DNA from: Lachnospiraceae bacterium NK4A179 | GTDB taxonomy: Bacteria; Bacillota; Clostridia; Lachnospirales; Lachnospiraceae | Direction of reading: 5' to 3' | DNA: 64,000 bases | Assembly: GCA_000421045.1 (NCBI GenBank) | Contig: ATWC01000004.1 | Location: 1-64,000, forward strand | Shown: one piece after another, positions 1-8,962 of the stretch | Position numbering within the stretch: position 1 is the first letter of the stretch | Layout of the letters: every line of letters begins with the position of its first letter | Notes under the pieces: generated by a model | Told to the model about the DNA's origin: nothing | Database searches by the model: none | The model's input: only the letters and a program-made list of their open reading frames with translations | Program-made: the position numbers and the translations under genes

Positions 1-1
1 C

Positions 2-130
2 ATCGGTCCGCCTTCCGTGGCGTCCCGTTCCTGATGAATCTCTGCATTTTCGAGAACTGCTAAGGCTCACTTTAACACTGTCAGACAATGCTGCACGGTG
101 TGGGAAGTTTGAGTAACTGAGCGTTATTTA
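2..130 (-). other. Open frame without a start at the window edge (possible dispersed element or gene remnant)
   Basis: On the minus strand one frame stays open for about 42 codons from a stop at 128-130 to the window edge. It reads ...YSNFPHRAALSDSV... and is rich in Ser and Arg. It has no start codon and no ribosome binding site. I have a vague memory of similar short 'NFPHRAALSDSV' hypothetical proteins in Lachnospiraceae, which would suggest a dispersed non-coding repeat translated by chance, but I cannot verify it here. On the plus strand a short frame ends with TAA at 61-63. I do not call a gene on either strand. Confidence 0.25.
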
Positions 131-165
131 CCAAATAAGTATACCATACTCGCAATATCTAATTG

Positions 166-174
166 TGATATAAT
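166..174 (+). promoter_or_regulatory. Extended -10 promoter for the surface protein at 238
   Basis: TGATATAAT is a perfect extended -10 (TG, one base, TATAAT at 169-174). There is no convincing -35, which is usual for extended -10 promoters. Transcription would begin near 181, giving a leader of about 55 bases before the ATG at 238. Confidence 0.6.
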
Positions 175-237
175 CTTCTGGTGTTTTTGAGAATATTGAG
201 AAACCGCATGCGCGGATTTCTCTTCGTGGAGGTAACT

Positions 238-3200
238 ATGAGAAATGGATTTATAAGACTGATCTCAGGCATCATGACAGCAACAATAACAATACAGTCT
301 TTTGCCGGAGGGGCAGGGGTAGTCCTTGCTGAGAATAATAAGCAGACAGAGGTGCAGGCAGAGAATGCCGCAGCCGATACTACGCTTCCTTCAGGCCCGC
401 GTAAGGACAGTAAGGGAAATACGGTATGGGACTGTGTGACCTTTGGAAGCTATCTGATGGATGCATCGGAAAATGCTCTTAAGCAGCCGATAAAGTGGCG
501 TGTCTTAAATGTTGCAAATGACGGCACTGCCTTCCTGCTTGCAGATAAAGCTCTTGATATAACCGAATACAATAAGCAGTATAAGGAAGTTACATGGGAG
601 ACTAGCTCGGTTCGCTCATTCCTTAATAATGACTTTTATGAGGCAGCCTTTTCCGATGCAGAGAAGGAAGCTGTAAAGTCTGTTGATAATGTAAATGAAG
701 ATAATCCCATATGGGGAACCGATGGTGGCAGCAGCACAACTGATAAGGTTTTCTGCCTTTCTCTTGAAGAAGCCACAGATCCTGCATATGGTTTCAGCGA
801 TCCGTATCTTTCTGAGGATGTTTATATCACGGCTGCCGATCCTGCGCGTGTGGCAGCAGATACCGCATATACGGCAGGCAAGGATGGCTACTATGCTGCC
901 GCATCGGGAAATGCAGCATATTACTGGCTCAGAACTCCGGGCTATAACAATATGACTGCTGCCGGAATAAGCAGCAACGGAGCTGTATGCGCCAGCCTTA
1001 CATATGTGGGACGCCGTATCATATCGGTACGTCCTGCAGTGAAGGTTATGCTTACAGGCAATGAAGCAGTATGGACGGCTGCAGGGACAGAGAGCAGCGC
1101 GGCTGCAGCTGCTGCTATAAAGGGCGTTCAGAAGGAAGTGTTTCCTACAAGTGCACCTGATGTAAAGAAGATAAGTTTTGCTTCAGGTATAAAGACAAAG
1201 CAGAATGTTGCCACAGCGGATACTGTGGATGCTCCTGCCAAACTCGGATTTAAGGTGACTCTTAAAGAAGGTGAGGCAAGTGTTAATGTTATCGCTGGTA
1301 ATCCTCATGTAGTAAGTGTAGTTAATTACAATGACTCGGAAGCTTCTTTAAGATTCAATGGCCCCGGAAAAGGCTATGTAACTGTTCAGAGCGGAACAAA
1401 GACAAAGACCGTAAACTATACCGTAAAACAGCATGCAGGAAAACTTGATGCTTCCGTTAATGAAGTTATCGTAGTAAAGAAAGGCGAGAGCATAAGACTT
1501 AATGCAAGGCCCGACAATGCCACGACAGATACCATAAAGTGGGCTGTAGTCGGTGATAAGTCAGTCTGCAGTATAAGCAGCCTGGGCATGCTTAAGGGAA
1601 AGAAGGCCGGAGAAGCTGAAGTTACCGCTACTCCCTGTGACGGCAAGACAAAGTATACGGATAAAGCGATCACCTTTAAGATAAAGGTTGAAGAAGGTGA
1701 GAAACAGACAGTAGAACCTGCTGATGTTTCCATTAATTTCCTGGGAAACAGGACAATGTATACGGGCGAGAAGGCATATATCAATGCTGATATCACACCT
1801 GCTTCGTACAATACAGGTAAGCCTGTGAAATACAAGATCATCGAAGGTAAGGGTGTCATCGCTGTCGATCAGTACGGACATGTTACCGCAAAGAAGCCCG
1901 GTACTGCAAAGATAGCAGTTATCTGCGGCAGTCTGGACAGCAGCAGCCTTGGCGAAGATAAGGTGGTAACGATAGAAGTAAAGGAGCCTGTAAGACTCTT
2001 TAAGATAAGCAAGTCATATGCAAAGATTAAAGCTTCTGCTAAGGGAAAGAATCTCCAGCTTGCAGTAAAGTCAACTCCTTCGCTTAAGACTCTCATCGGA
2101 AGAGGTACGGTTGAAGTTACCTGGAAGGTAAACACACCGGGAAGCCTTGTCACTGTTGCTGATGGCTTTGTTGATAAGAAGGATGGAAAGATCAAATTCC
2201 ATATCCCTTCGGACGCCGGAAATACCGTAGTCACAGCGGATATATATGATAAGGTCCTGGACAGGCATTATGAGACAAGCTGCATGATAGATATGAACAA
2301 GCCTGCAGCAGGTTCGTCGGTTACGCCCGATATGTGCATTTCATCAATGAGCACGGCGGATATGATAAATGTTTATGATCATGGTGCGAGACCTGATGAT
2401 GAAGGCAATGATACGGGTGCGATCAGAGAAGCTATAGAATATGCTAACGGCATTAAAACCGTTGATGATGAAAAGGATCCGAGAAATACAGTATATATTC
2501 CAAAGGGCACTTATTATATTGACGGAAAATGGGAAGGAATAAAGATGCTCGATGATGTATGTCTGATCATCGATCCTGAAGCTGTCCTCCTGCAGGAAAG
2601 ATCCGATGGAGAGCAGGAATCCGGTTTAGTAACTTTCACGGATGTAAAGAATGCGACGGTTATCGGTGGCAAGTTAGTGGGTGACAGGAGGATGCATCCC
2701 GGTGTCAGCAATGCAAACTACAACAAGTCTCAAAATCAGCATGGCGTGAGGATACTCGGTGGCGAGAACAACTCCGTTGTGGATATGGAGATAACGGATA
2801 ATCTCGGAGACGGTATATATCTGGGCTCGAAAGGCCAGAAAGAAGCGCTTCACGGCGCAAAAGGAGTTCTGATCGATAACTGTACTCTTTACGATAACAG
2901 AAGACAGAATATCTCGATCATTACCGCACAGGATGTAAGGATCACACATTGTACCCTGAATTATAGATTAAGCAAGAACGAGAGCATGATGATGCGCTGC
3001 AATATTGACATAGAGCCCAATGCTCCCAAGGGTTCAAAGACTGTACCCGATAATATGATATGCAGAAACATCCTTATAGAGGATACCGTGATGAGGGGGA
3101 AGACAACAGGATCTGGTGACGGATCTTCCTATTTCGGTGTTGTAACCAATGCATATCCTCATAACAGAAGCTGGAAGACTTGCGAAAATGTTACCGTAAA

Positions 3201-3345
3201 CAGATGTACTGTATACGGCGATTTCGGAAACTATTCCGGCAGCAGTTTCACCATCAGCAATTCGACCATCACGGGCACGCTTTTTGACGGACGCAGCACA
3301 AAGATCGTTAACTCAAAGATAGCGGCAGTGTCAAAGTGGGACTAA
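238..3345 (+). CDS. Secreted surface protein: DUF6273, Ig-like module, pectate-lyase-like beta-helix
   Basis: The product has 1035 residues if started at ATG 238, which sits just behind GGAGGT at 228-233; an in-frame GTG at 181 has no ribosome site. It begins with a signal peptide (about 30 residues, ending near VVLAEN). Residues about 45-255 resemble DUF6273: WDCVTFGSY, IKWRVLN, a WLRTPGYNN segment and a VRPAVKV end. Residues about 310-690 are Ig-like/Big_2-type repeats with the landmark YGHVTAKKPG. The last 340 residues start with VYDHGARPDDEGNDTGAI, typical of Pectate_lyase_3 / right-handed beta-helix proteins, followed by short repeated turns of N, G, D and I/V. The Ig-like part is a close relative of the C-terminal modules of the proteins at 14381, 18040 and 21573. 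There is no LPXTG motif. A polysaccharide-binding or -cleaving role on the cell surface is inferred; no catalytic residues can be assigned. Confidence 0.85.
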   Translation: MRNGFIRLISGIMTATITIQSFAGGAGVVLAENNKQTEVQAENAAADTTLPSGPRKDSKGNTVWDCVTFGSYLMDASENALKQPIKWRVLNVANDGTAFLLADKALDITEYNKQYKEVTWETSSVRSFLNNDFYEAAFSDAEKEAVKSVDNVNEDNPIWGTDGGSSTTDKVFCLSLEEATDPAYGFSDPYLSEDVYITAADPARVAADTAYTAGKDGYYAAASGNAAYYWLRTPGYNNMTAAGISSNGAVCASLTYVGRRIISVRPAVKVMLTGNEAVWTAAGTESSAAAAAAIKGVQKEVFPTSAPDVKKISFASGIKTKQNVATADTVDAPAKLGFKVTLKEGEASVNVIAGNPHVVSVVNYNDSEASLRFNGPGKGYVTVQSGTKTKTVNYTVKQHAGKLDASVNEVIVVKKGESIRLNARPDNATTDTIKWAVVGDKSVCSISSLGMLKGKKAGEAEVTATPCDGKTKYTDKAITFKIKVEEGEKQTVEPADVSINFLGNRTMYTGEKAYINADITPASYNTGKPVKYKIIEGKGVIAVDQYGHVTAKKPGTAKIAVICGSLDSSSLGEDKVVTIEVKEPVRLFKISKSYAKIKASAKGKNLQLAVKSTPSLKTLIGRGTVEVTWKVNTPGSLVTVADGFVDKKDGKIKFHIPSDAGNTVVTADIYDKVLDRHYETSCMIDMNKPAAGSSVTPDMCISSMSTADMINVYDHGARPDDEGNDTGAIREAIEYANGIKTVDDEKDPRNTVYIPKGTYYIDGKWEGIKMLDDVCLIIDPEAVLLQERSDGEQESGLVTFTDVKNATVIGGKLVGDRRMHPGVSNANYNKSQNQHGVRILGGENNSVVDMEITDNLGDGIYLGSKGQKEALHGAKGVLIDNCTLYDNRRQNISIITAQDVRITHCTLNYRLSKNESMMMRCNIDIEPNAPKGSKTVPDNMICRNILIEDTVMRGKTTGSGDGSSYFGVVTNAYPHNRSWKTCENVTVNRCTVYGDFGNYSGSSFTISNSTITGTLFDGRSTKIVNSKIAAVSKWD

Positions 3346-3358
3346 GATAATTTGATCC

Positions 3359-3394
3359 GGGGTATGCTCGATCAAGTCGGAACATGCCCCTTTC
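3359..3394 (+). terminator. Probable weak intrinsic terminator
   Basis: GGGGTATG (3359-3366) pairs with CATGCCCC (3383-3390), with one G-U pair. Only a short T stretch follows (TTTCAT), so termination may be partial. Confidence 0.5.
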
Positions 3395-3410
3395 ATCAGA
3401 TGCTTATTTT

Positions 3411-3419
3411 TGTTAAAAT
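3411..3419 (+). promoter_or_regulatory. Extended -10 promoter before the 3459 gene
   Basis: TGTTAAAAT is an extended -10 (TG, T, TAAAAT). It lies 40 bases before the start codon and just after the terminator of the preceding gene. It would drive the small membrane protein and perhaps guaB. Confidence 0.5.
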
Positions 3420-3458
3420 AGCACACAGATTTTTGTTTATCAGAGGAGACAGGGAAGA

Positions 3459-3977
3459 ATGGCTTTTGAAGACGGATTTGTAGAATTCATGGTGGAAAAA
3501 AAGACCACTACTAAGGATGTGATTATAAGAGGACTGGCCTGGGGACTTATGGCTGCTGTATTGATAGCGCCTTATCCGTTTTTCGGCAGTCCTATTTATG
3601 TTCCCATGGCCCTGTTCATAGAGATATTTCTGTGGCTTGGCTATCGTTATTTTGTGATAAGACATACCAATACAGAGTATGAGTATTCATACTGTGATAA
3701 GGAGATCACAATCGATCGCATAATGAACAAGGAGAAGAGAAAGACAGTATTCTCCTGCACCATAGACAGGCTTAATGTTTTAGCACCTGTCGGTTCATAT
3801 CATCTCGATGGTTTCAAACCCTCTGAAGAAAAGGATTTTTCAAGCGGTACGGATGGCAAGGGATATGCGCATTATGTGCTTATCTGTGACGAGAAGAAAA
3901 AAATTCTCCTTGATTTGTCGCCGGAGTTTGTTAAAATAGTTCAAAATAATGCACCGAGAAAAGTATTTACGGCATGA
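3459..3977 (+). CDS. Small membrane protein, DUF6106-like
   Basis: The product has 172 residues. Two hydrophobic segments lie at about 24-42 and 45-66, followed by a soluble part with TEYEYSYCDKEITIDRI and an acidic/Lys-rich end. The arrangement (short N-terminus, two membrane helices, then a PH-like beta region) matches what I recall as DUF6106, a clostridial family of unknown function. The start ATG is preceded by GAGGAGACAGG. The gene ends 29 bases before guaB and is probably transcribed with it, but a link to purine synthesis is not shown by the sequence. Function unknown. Confidence 0.75.
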   Translation: MAFEDGFVEFMVEKKTTTKDVIIRGLAWGLMAAVLIAPYPFFGSPIYVPMALFIEIFLWLGYRYFVIRHTNTEYEYSYCDKEITIDRIMNKEKRKTVFSCTIDRLNVLAPVGSYHLDGFKPSEEKDFSSGTDGKGYAHYVLICDEKKKILLDLSPEFVKIVQNNAPRKVFTA

Positions 3978-3991
3978 CAAGCCGTCACTAG

Positions 3992-5464
<1,473 letters not shown>

Positions 5465-5479
5465 TACGGAATCACTTCT

Positions 5480-5510
5480 CCCCCGTATCAAGATCGATAC
5501 GGGGGATTTT
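5480..5510 (+). terminator. Intrinsic terminator of guaB
   Basis: CCCCCGTATC (5480-5489) and GATACGGGGG (5496-5505) form a perfect 10-pair stem with a 6-base loop, followed by ATTTTA. Confidence 0.9.
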
Positions 5511-5610
5511 ACGTGTTAGCTGTTTCACAGTTTTTACACAGATTTTACTCAGAGTGAACACATTTTTTCTTTATACTCATTACAGGTAAGGAAACAAAGA
5601 GAGGTCCCTA

Positions 5611-6396
5611 ATGAGCGGGATATTTAAAAGAGTAGAAAAAAAATATCTGCTTACAAAAGAACAGAGTACAAAGTTTATCGAGCTTTTAGGCGATCGTATA
5701 GAGGATGACAGATATACCGACTATACGATATGCAATATTTATTATGATACTAAAAAGAATGACCTGATCCGCTGGTCGCTTGATAAGCCCAAGTATAAAG
5801 AAAAATTCCGCTTAAGATGTTACGGGGAAGCGGGAGAAGATACCACGGTTTATCTGGAACTTAAGAAGAAATATAAAGGCATTGTCTATAAGAGACGAGT
5901 TGAAATGCCTATGAAAACAGCGGCGGCATATCTTGAAGATGATATATATCCTGAAGAATATGACTGCCAGATACTTAAGGAGATCGATTACACGTTAAAG
6001 TATTATGAGCTGAAACCCAGCGTGTATCTGGCTTATGACAGGAAGGCTTATATCGTTAAGGATGATCCTGAGATACGCTTTACCATTGATGAGAATATCA
6101 GAAGCAGGAAAAATGATATGGATCTCAGAAAAGGTGATGATGGTGAAAAGCTATATGACGGTGATGTGAAGCTTCTTGAAATAAAGGCTCCGGGAGCGCT
6201 GCCTCTCTGGTTTGTAGAGATCCTTGACGGACTTTCGATATATTCCACATCATTCTCTAAATACGGAAGGGTATACCAGAACAGGCTGCAGAAGGAACTG
6301 GAAGCACTTGATATAGAAGATGAGCTGATGACCAGATATACATTGCAGCAGCTTGAATATCTTGCGGCGGGAAATGCTGCAGAAGAGATGGCATGA
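5611..6396 (+). CDS. VTC-domain polyphosphate polymerase-like protein
   Basis: The 261-residue soluble protein matches the VTC (vacuolar transporter chaperone) tunnel-fold domain. Visible landmarks are RVEKKYLL at the start, IYYDT, KFRLRCYG, VYLELKKKYKG and a C-terminal LLEIKAPGALPLWF, which give the basic and acidic residues lining the tunnel in the family. The yeast relative makes inorganic polyphosphate from ATP; in bacteria the substrate is usually unproven. A TATACT -10 box is at 5572-5577 without a clear -35. GAGAGG lies before ATG 5611. The DUF4956 gene follows after 17 bases and a carbohydrate-binding lipoprotein comes next; this association is common in Firmicutes, often with CotH kinases, and suggests an envelope role rather than storage. 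Confidence 0.85.
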   Translation: MSGIFKRVEKKYLLTKEQSTKFIELLGDRIEDDRYTDYTICNIYYDTKKNDLIRWSLDKPKYKEKFRLRCYGEAGEDTTVYLELKKKYKGIVYKRRVEMPMKTAAAYLEDDIYPEEYDCQILKEIDYTLKYYELKPSVYLAYDRKAYIVKDDPEIRFTIDENIRSRKNDMDLRKGDDGEKLYDGDVKLLEIKAPGALPLWFVEILDGLSIYSTSFSKYGRVYQNRLQKELEALDIEDELMTRYTLQQLEYLAAGNAAEEMA

Positions 6397-6413
6397 TCTG
6401 AAGGGAGATTTTA

Positions 6414-7091
6414 ATGTTTACTAATATACTGCTTGATACGGCCGGAACGGCCACAACCGTAGGGGCTCTGGGATGCCTTTTGGCTTCGCTTATATGCGGC
6501 CTTATAATCTCTCTGCTCTATATGTACAAGTCAGAATATACACGCAGCTTTGTTATCGGCCTGATACTGCTTCCGGCTCTGGTCCAGATCGTTATCACGG
6601 TGGTCAATGGAAACCTCGGCGCATCTGTTGCCGTAATGGGTGCATTTTCACTTATACGTTTCCGCTCGGTGCCCGGAACATCAAAGGATATAACGTTTAT
6701 ATTCTTTGCAATGGCTACAGGTCTTGCTAACGGAATGGGATATGTGGTTTACAGCGGTGCAACTGTGGCGCTGCTTGCACTTGTATATCTTCTTCTTGTA
6801 TCACTCCATTACGGTGAGGGCAGCAGGAATGAGAAGAGCTTAAAGGTGCTTATACCGGAATCACTGGATTATACATCCGTGTTTGATGATATCTTTGAAG
6901 AGTATCTTTCCAAGTTTGAACTTATAAAAGTTAAGACAGAGGATCTTGGAAGTATCTTCGAGCTGAATTATATGATCACAATGAAAGATGTTGCGAAGGA
7001 GAAAGAATTCGTGGATGCTCTCCGAACTCGCAACGGAAATCTTACGATCATCTGTTCCAGGCCTGTCGCAAAGACGCCGGAGGAGATGTAG
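6414..7091 (+). CDS. DUF4956 integral membrane protein
   Basis: The product has 225 residues. Three to four hydrophobic segments occupy about 15-135, including the conserved stretch MGAFSLIRFRSVPGTSKDI of DUF4956. A soluble C-terminal domain of about 75 residues (ferredoxin-like, with FELIKVKTEDLGS) probably faces the cytosol. DUF4956 genes commonly sit beside VTC-domain genes, as here. The function is not established; a membrane partner or channel for the product of the neighbouring VTC protein is a reasonable inference. ATG 6414 has GGGAG upstream. Confidence 0.85.
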   Translation: MFTNILLDTAGTATTVGALGCLLASLICGLIISLLYMYKSEYTRSFVIGLILLPALVQIVITVVNGNLGASVAVMGAFSLIRFRSVPGTSKDITFIFFAMATGLANGMGYVVYSGATVALLALVYLLLVSLHYGEGSRNEKSLKVLIPESLDYTSVFDDIFEEYLSKFELIKVKTEDLGSIFELNYMITMKDVAKEKEFVDALRTRNGNLTIICSRPVAKTPEEM

Positions 7092-7110
7092 AGCCGGATA
7101 TAGAGAAAAT

Positions 7111-7138
7111 AAGGACTGCCGGCCGGCAGCCCTTTTTT
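7111..7138 (+). terminator. Intrinsic terminator inside the VTC/DUF4956/lipoprotein cluster
   Basis: CTGCC-GGCC-GGCAG (7116-7129), extended outward by AAGG/CCTT with one mismatch, is followed by six Ts (7133-7138). It separates the first two genes from the lipoprotein gene and may reduce rather than abolish read-through, since no clear promoter is visible in the short gap after it. Confidence 0.8.
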
Positions 7139-7164
7139 GTTACAGAGTTATAGGAGGTACATGT

Positions 7165-8895
7165 ATGAAGAAACGAGCAGCAGCCCTTTTTATGAGCGGA
7201 ATTATGATATTTACTGTCGGATGTGCACAGGGAAAAGATCAGACGGCCACAGGGTCTGTGGAGGCGGTGGAGGCAACCGAAAGTGCAGGAGCCAAAACCG
7301 CTGTAAATGCCAGACAGGACGGAAGTACCGTGGATATAGACTTAAGCGAACGGGCATATAATGTTGATTTCCCGGAATATAATACGTCCTATGATTATAA
7401 GGAATGGGATAAGAATGATGTCACATATATAAGTTTTGCAGGAGAGAGTGCTGAAGTAAAAGGTAAGGATGCCGGCGGAGTGAAAGCTGAAGACGGTACC
7501 GTAACCATAACATCTAAAGGGACTTATGTATTGTCCGGCAATCTGGACGGAAAGATCGTAGTGGATACAGCTGAAGAAAAGTGCAGGCTTATCCTTAACG
7601 GTGTCACGATCGTTTCGAAGGATGGACCTGCCGTGTATGGAAAAAGTGCAAAGAATCTGTACATTTCCATTGAGGATGGTACGGAGAACAGTATCAGTGA
7701 TGCGGCGGAATATACTGCAGGTGATGATGACGGAAAGAGCGATGCGGCAATTTATTCCAAATGTGATCTGATCTTTAACGGTACAGGTACACTTAATATT
7801 ACCGGTAATAACAGCGGAGCCGTGCACGGAAAAGACGATCTGATATTCAGAGACGGAACTTATATCGTGGATGCGGTTGACGACGCCATAAAGGGTAAAG
7901 ATACCCTTCAGATATATGACGGCAATTATAAGATAGAGGCCGGCGAGAAGGGGCTTTCATCGACAAATGATACCGATGAAGGCAAGGGCGATCTTTATAT
8001 TGAGGGCGGAAGCATAAGTATTACTGCCGGAGATGATACCGTGAATTCAAACCGTAATGTGCTTATAGTCGGAGGAGATCTTTCGCTTTCCGGCGGTGAT
8101 GATGGCATTCATGCGGATGAAAACGTTCTTATATATGGTGCGTCTGTGGATATCAAAGAAAGCAATGAAGCATTGGAGGCAAAAGTCATCGATCTGACAG
8201 GAAGTGATGTGAAAGCAAATTCAAGGGATGACGGACTTAATGCGGCAGGTGCAGACTCATCAGGAGCAGCTTCTGATCCTATGGCAGGAAATGCTGACAA
8301 TATCATTTATATAGACGGTGGCTCCTTATATGTGAACGCAGGCGGTGATGGCCTCGACAGTAATGGCTATATTTATCTGTATGATGGTGATGTGACAGTT
8401 GATGGTCCGGAAAATGATGGAAACGGCTTCTTTGATTACGGTATTGAATTTGTGATGACAGGCGGTAATCTGATCGGTGCGGGTTCATCCGGTATGCTAC
8501 AGGCCCTATCGGACAGCTCTTCGGTAAAATGTGTTGTAGTGGGAACCGGGTATAAAGAGGGCGGAACAGAGGTGACCGTTAAGGATAAAGACGGTGATAC
8601 GGTGGCAGCTTTTGCTCCAGCAAAGTCCTACCAGGCAGTTGTGTTTGCAGGCTCATACCTTCAGGATGGTAAAACCTATGAAGCATATGTTTCGGATTCC
8701 GATGCAGCTCTTGGTGAGATAACTATAAATGAGACTGTAAATATCATAGGAGATGTAAAGATGCATGGAGGTCCCGGAGGTTTCGGAGGTCTGGAAGGCC
8801 CGGACGGTAAGCACGCACCGGAAGGTAAGCACGCACCGGACGGAAAGGACTTTAAGGAAGGCAAGCCTGCACCTGAGGCTGAGCCCGAAAACTGA
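7165..8895 (+). CDS. Beta-helix carbohydrate-binding lipoprotein (Cthe_2159/DUF4353-like)
   Basis: The product has 576 residues. AGGAGG (7152-7157) sets the start at ATG 7165; the longer open frame upstream has no support. The N-terminus MKKRAAALFMSGIMIFTVGC is a lipoprotein signal with lipobox TVGC, so the mature protein should be anchored outside the membrane. Residues about 80-450 are short beta-helix turns with repeated GTYVLSG, DDAIKGKDTLQIYDG, GDDGIHADENVLI and DGLNA. This pattern resembles the Cthe_2159 family, a calcium-binding beta-helix that binds acidic sugars, often annotated as carbohydrate-binding or DUF4353. The C-terminal tail is Gly/Pro/Lys-rich with a short tandem repeat. 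Binding of an anionic polymer near the VTC/DUF4956 pair is plausible but inferred. Confidence 0.8.
   Translation: MKKRAAALFMSGIMIFTVGCAQGKDQTATGSVEAVEATESAGAKTAVNARQDGSTVDIDLSERAYNVDFPEYNTSYDYKEWDKNDVTYISFAGESAEVKGKDAGGVKAEDGTVTITSKGTYVLSGNLDGKIVVDTAEEKCRLILNGVTIVSKDGPAVYGKSAKNLYISIEDGTENSISDAAEYTAGDDDGKSDAAIYSKCDLIFNGTGTLNITGNNSGAVHGKDDLIFRDGTYIVDAVDDAIKGKDTLQIYDGNYKIEAGEKGLSSTNDTDEGKGDLYIEGGSISITAGDDTVNSNRNVLIVGGDLSLSGGDDGIHADENVLIYGASVDIKESNEALEAKVIDLTGSDVKANSRDDGLNAAGADSSGAASDPMAGNADNIIYIDGGSLYVNAGGDGLDSNGYIYLYDGDVTVDGPENDGNGFFDYGIEFVMTGGNLIGAGSSGMLQALSDSSSVKCVVVGTGYKEGGTEVTVKDKDGDTVAAFAPAKSYQAVVFAGSYLQDGKTYEAYVSDSDAALGEITINETVNIIGDVKMHGGPGGFGGLEGPDGKHAPEGKHAPDGKDFKEGKPAPEAEPEN
8806..8841 (+). 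repeat. Two tandem 18-bp units in the lipoprotein tail
   Basis: Two nearly identical 18-base units (8806-8823, 8824-8841) encode repeated GKHAP(E/D) peptides, followed by a degenerate third unit. They make a short basic, flexible tail. Confidence 0.8.
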
Positions 8896-8917
8896 ATTGC
8901 CAAAGGATATACCGATT

Positions 8918-8926
8918 TGATAAAAT
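8918..8926 (+). promoter_or_regulatory. Extended -10 promoter before the ligase-like gene
   Basis: TGATAAAAT (TG, A, TAAAAT) lies 37 bases before the start at 8963. It probably begins the transcript of the surface protein cluster. Confidence 0.45.
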
Positions 8927-8962
8927 ATATAGGTTGTTTATGTCAGATCAGGGGGATGAAAT

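Noticed and set aside
6988-7164. N-terminal extension of the lipoprotein gene overlapping DUF4956
   Set aside because: The frame crosses a terminator, and the ATG at 7165 has an ideal ribosome site and starts a lipoprotein signal.
8806-8841. Short direct repeats as a possible CRISPR or phase-variation tract
   Set aside because: Two units only, 18 bases each, in frame and without spacers. Length changes would keep the frame, so no switching is expected.
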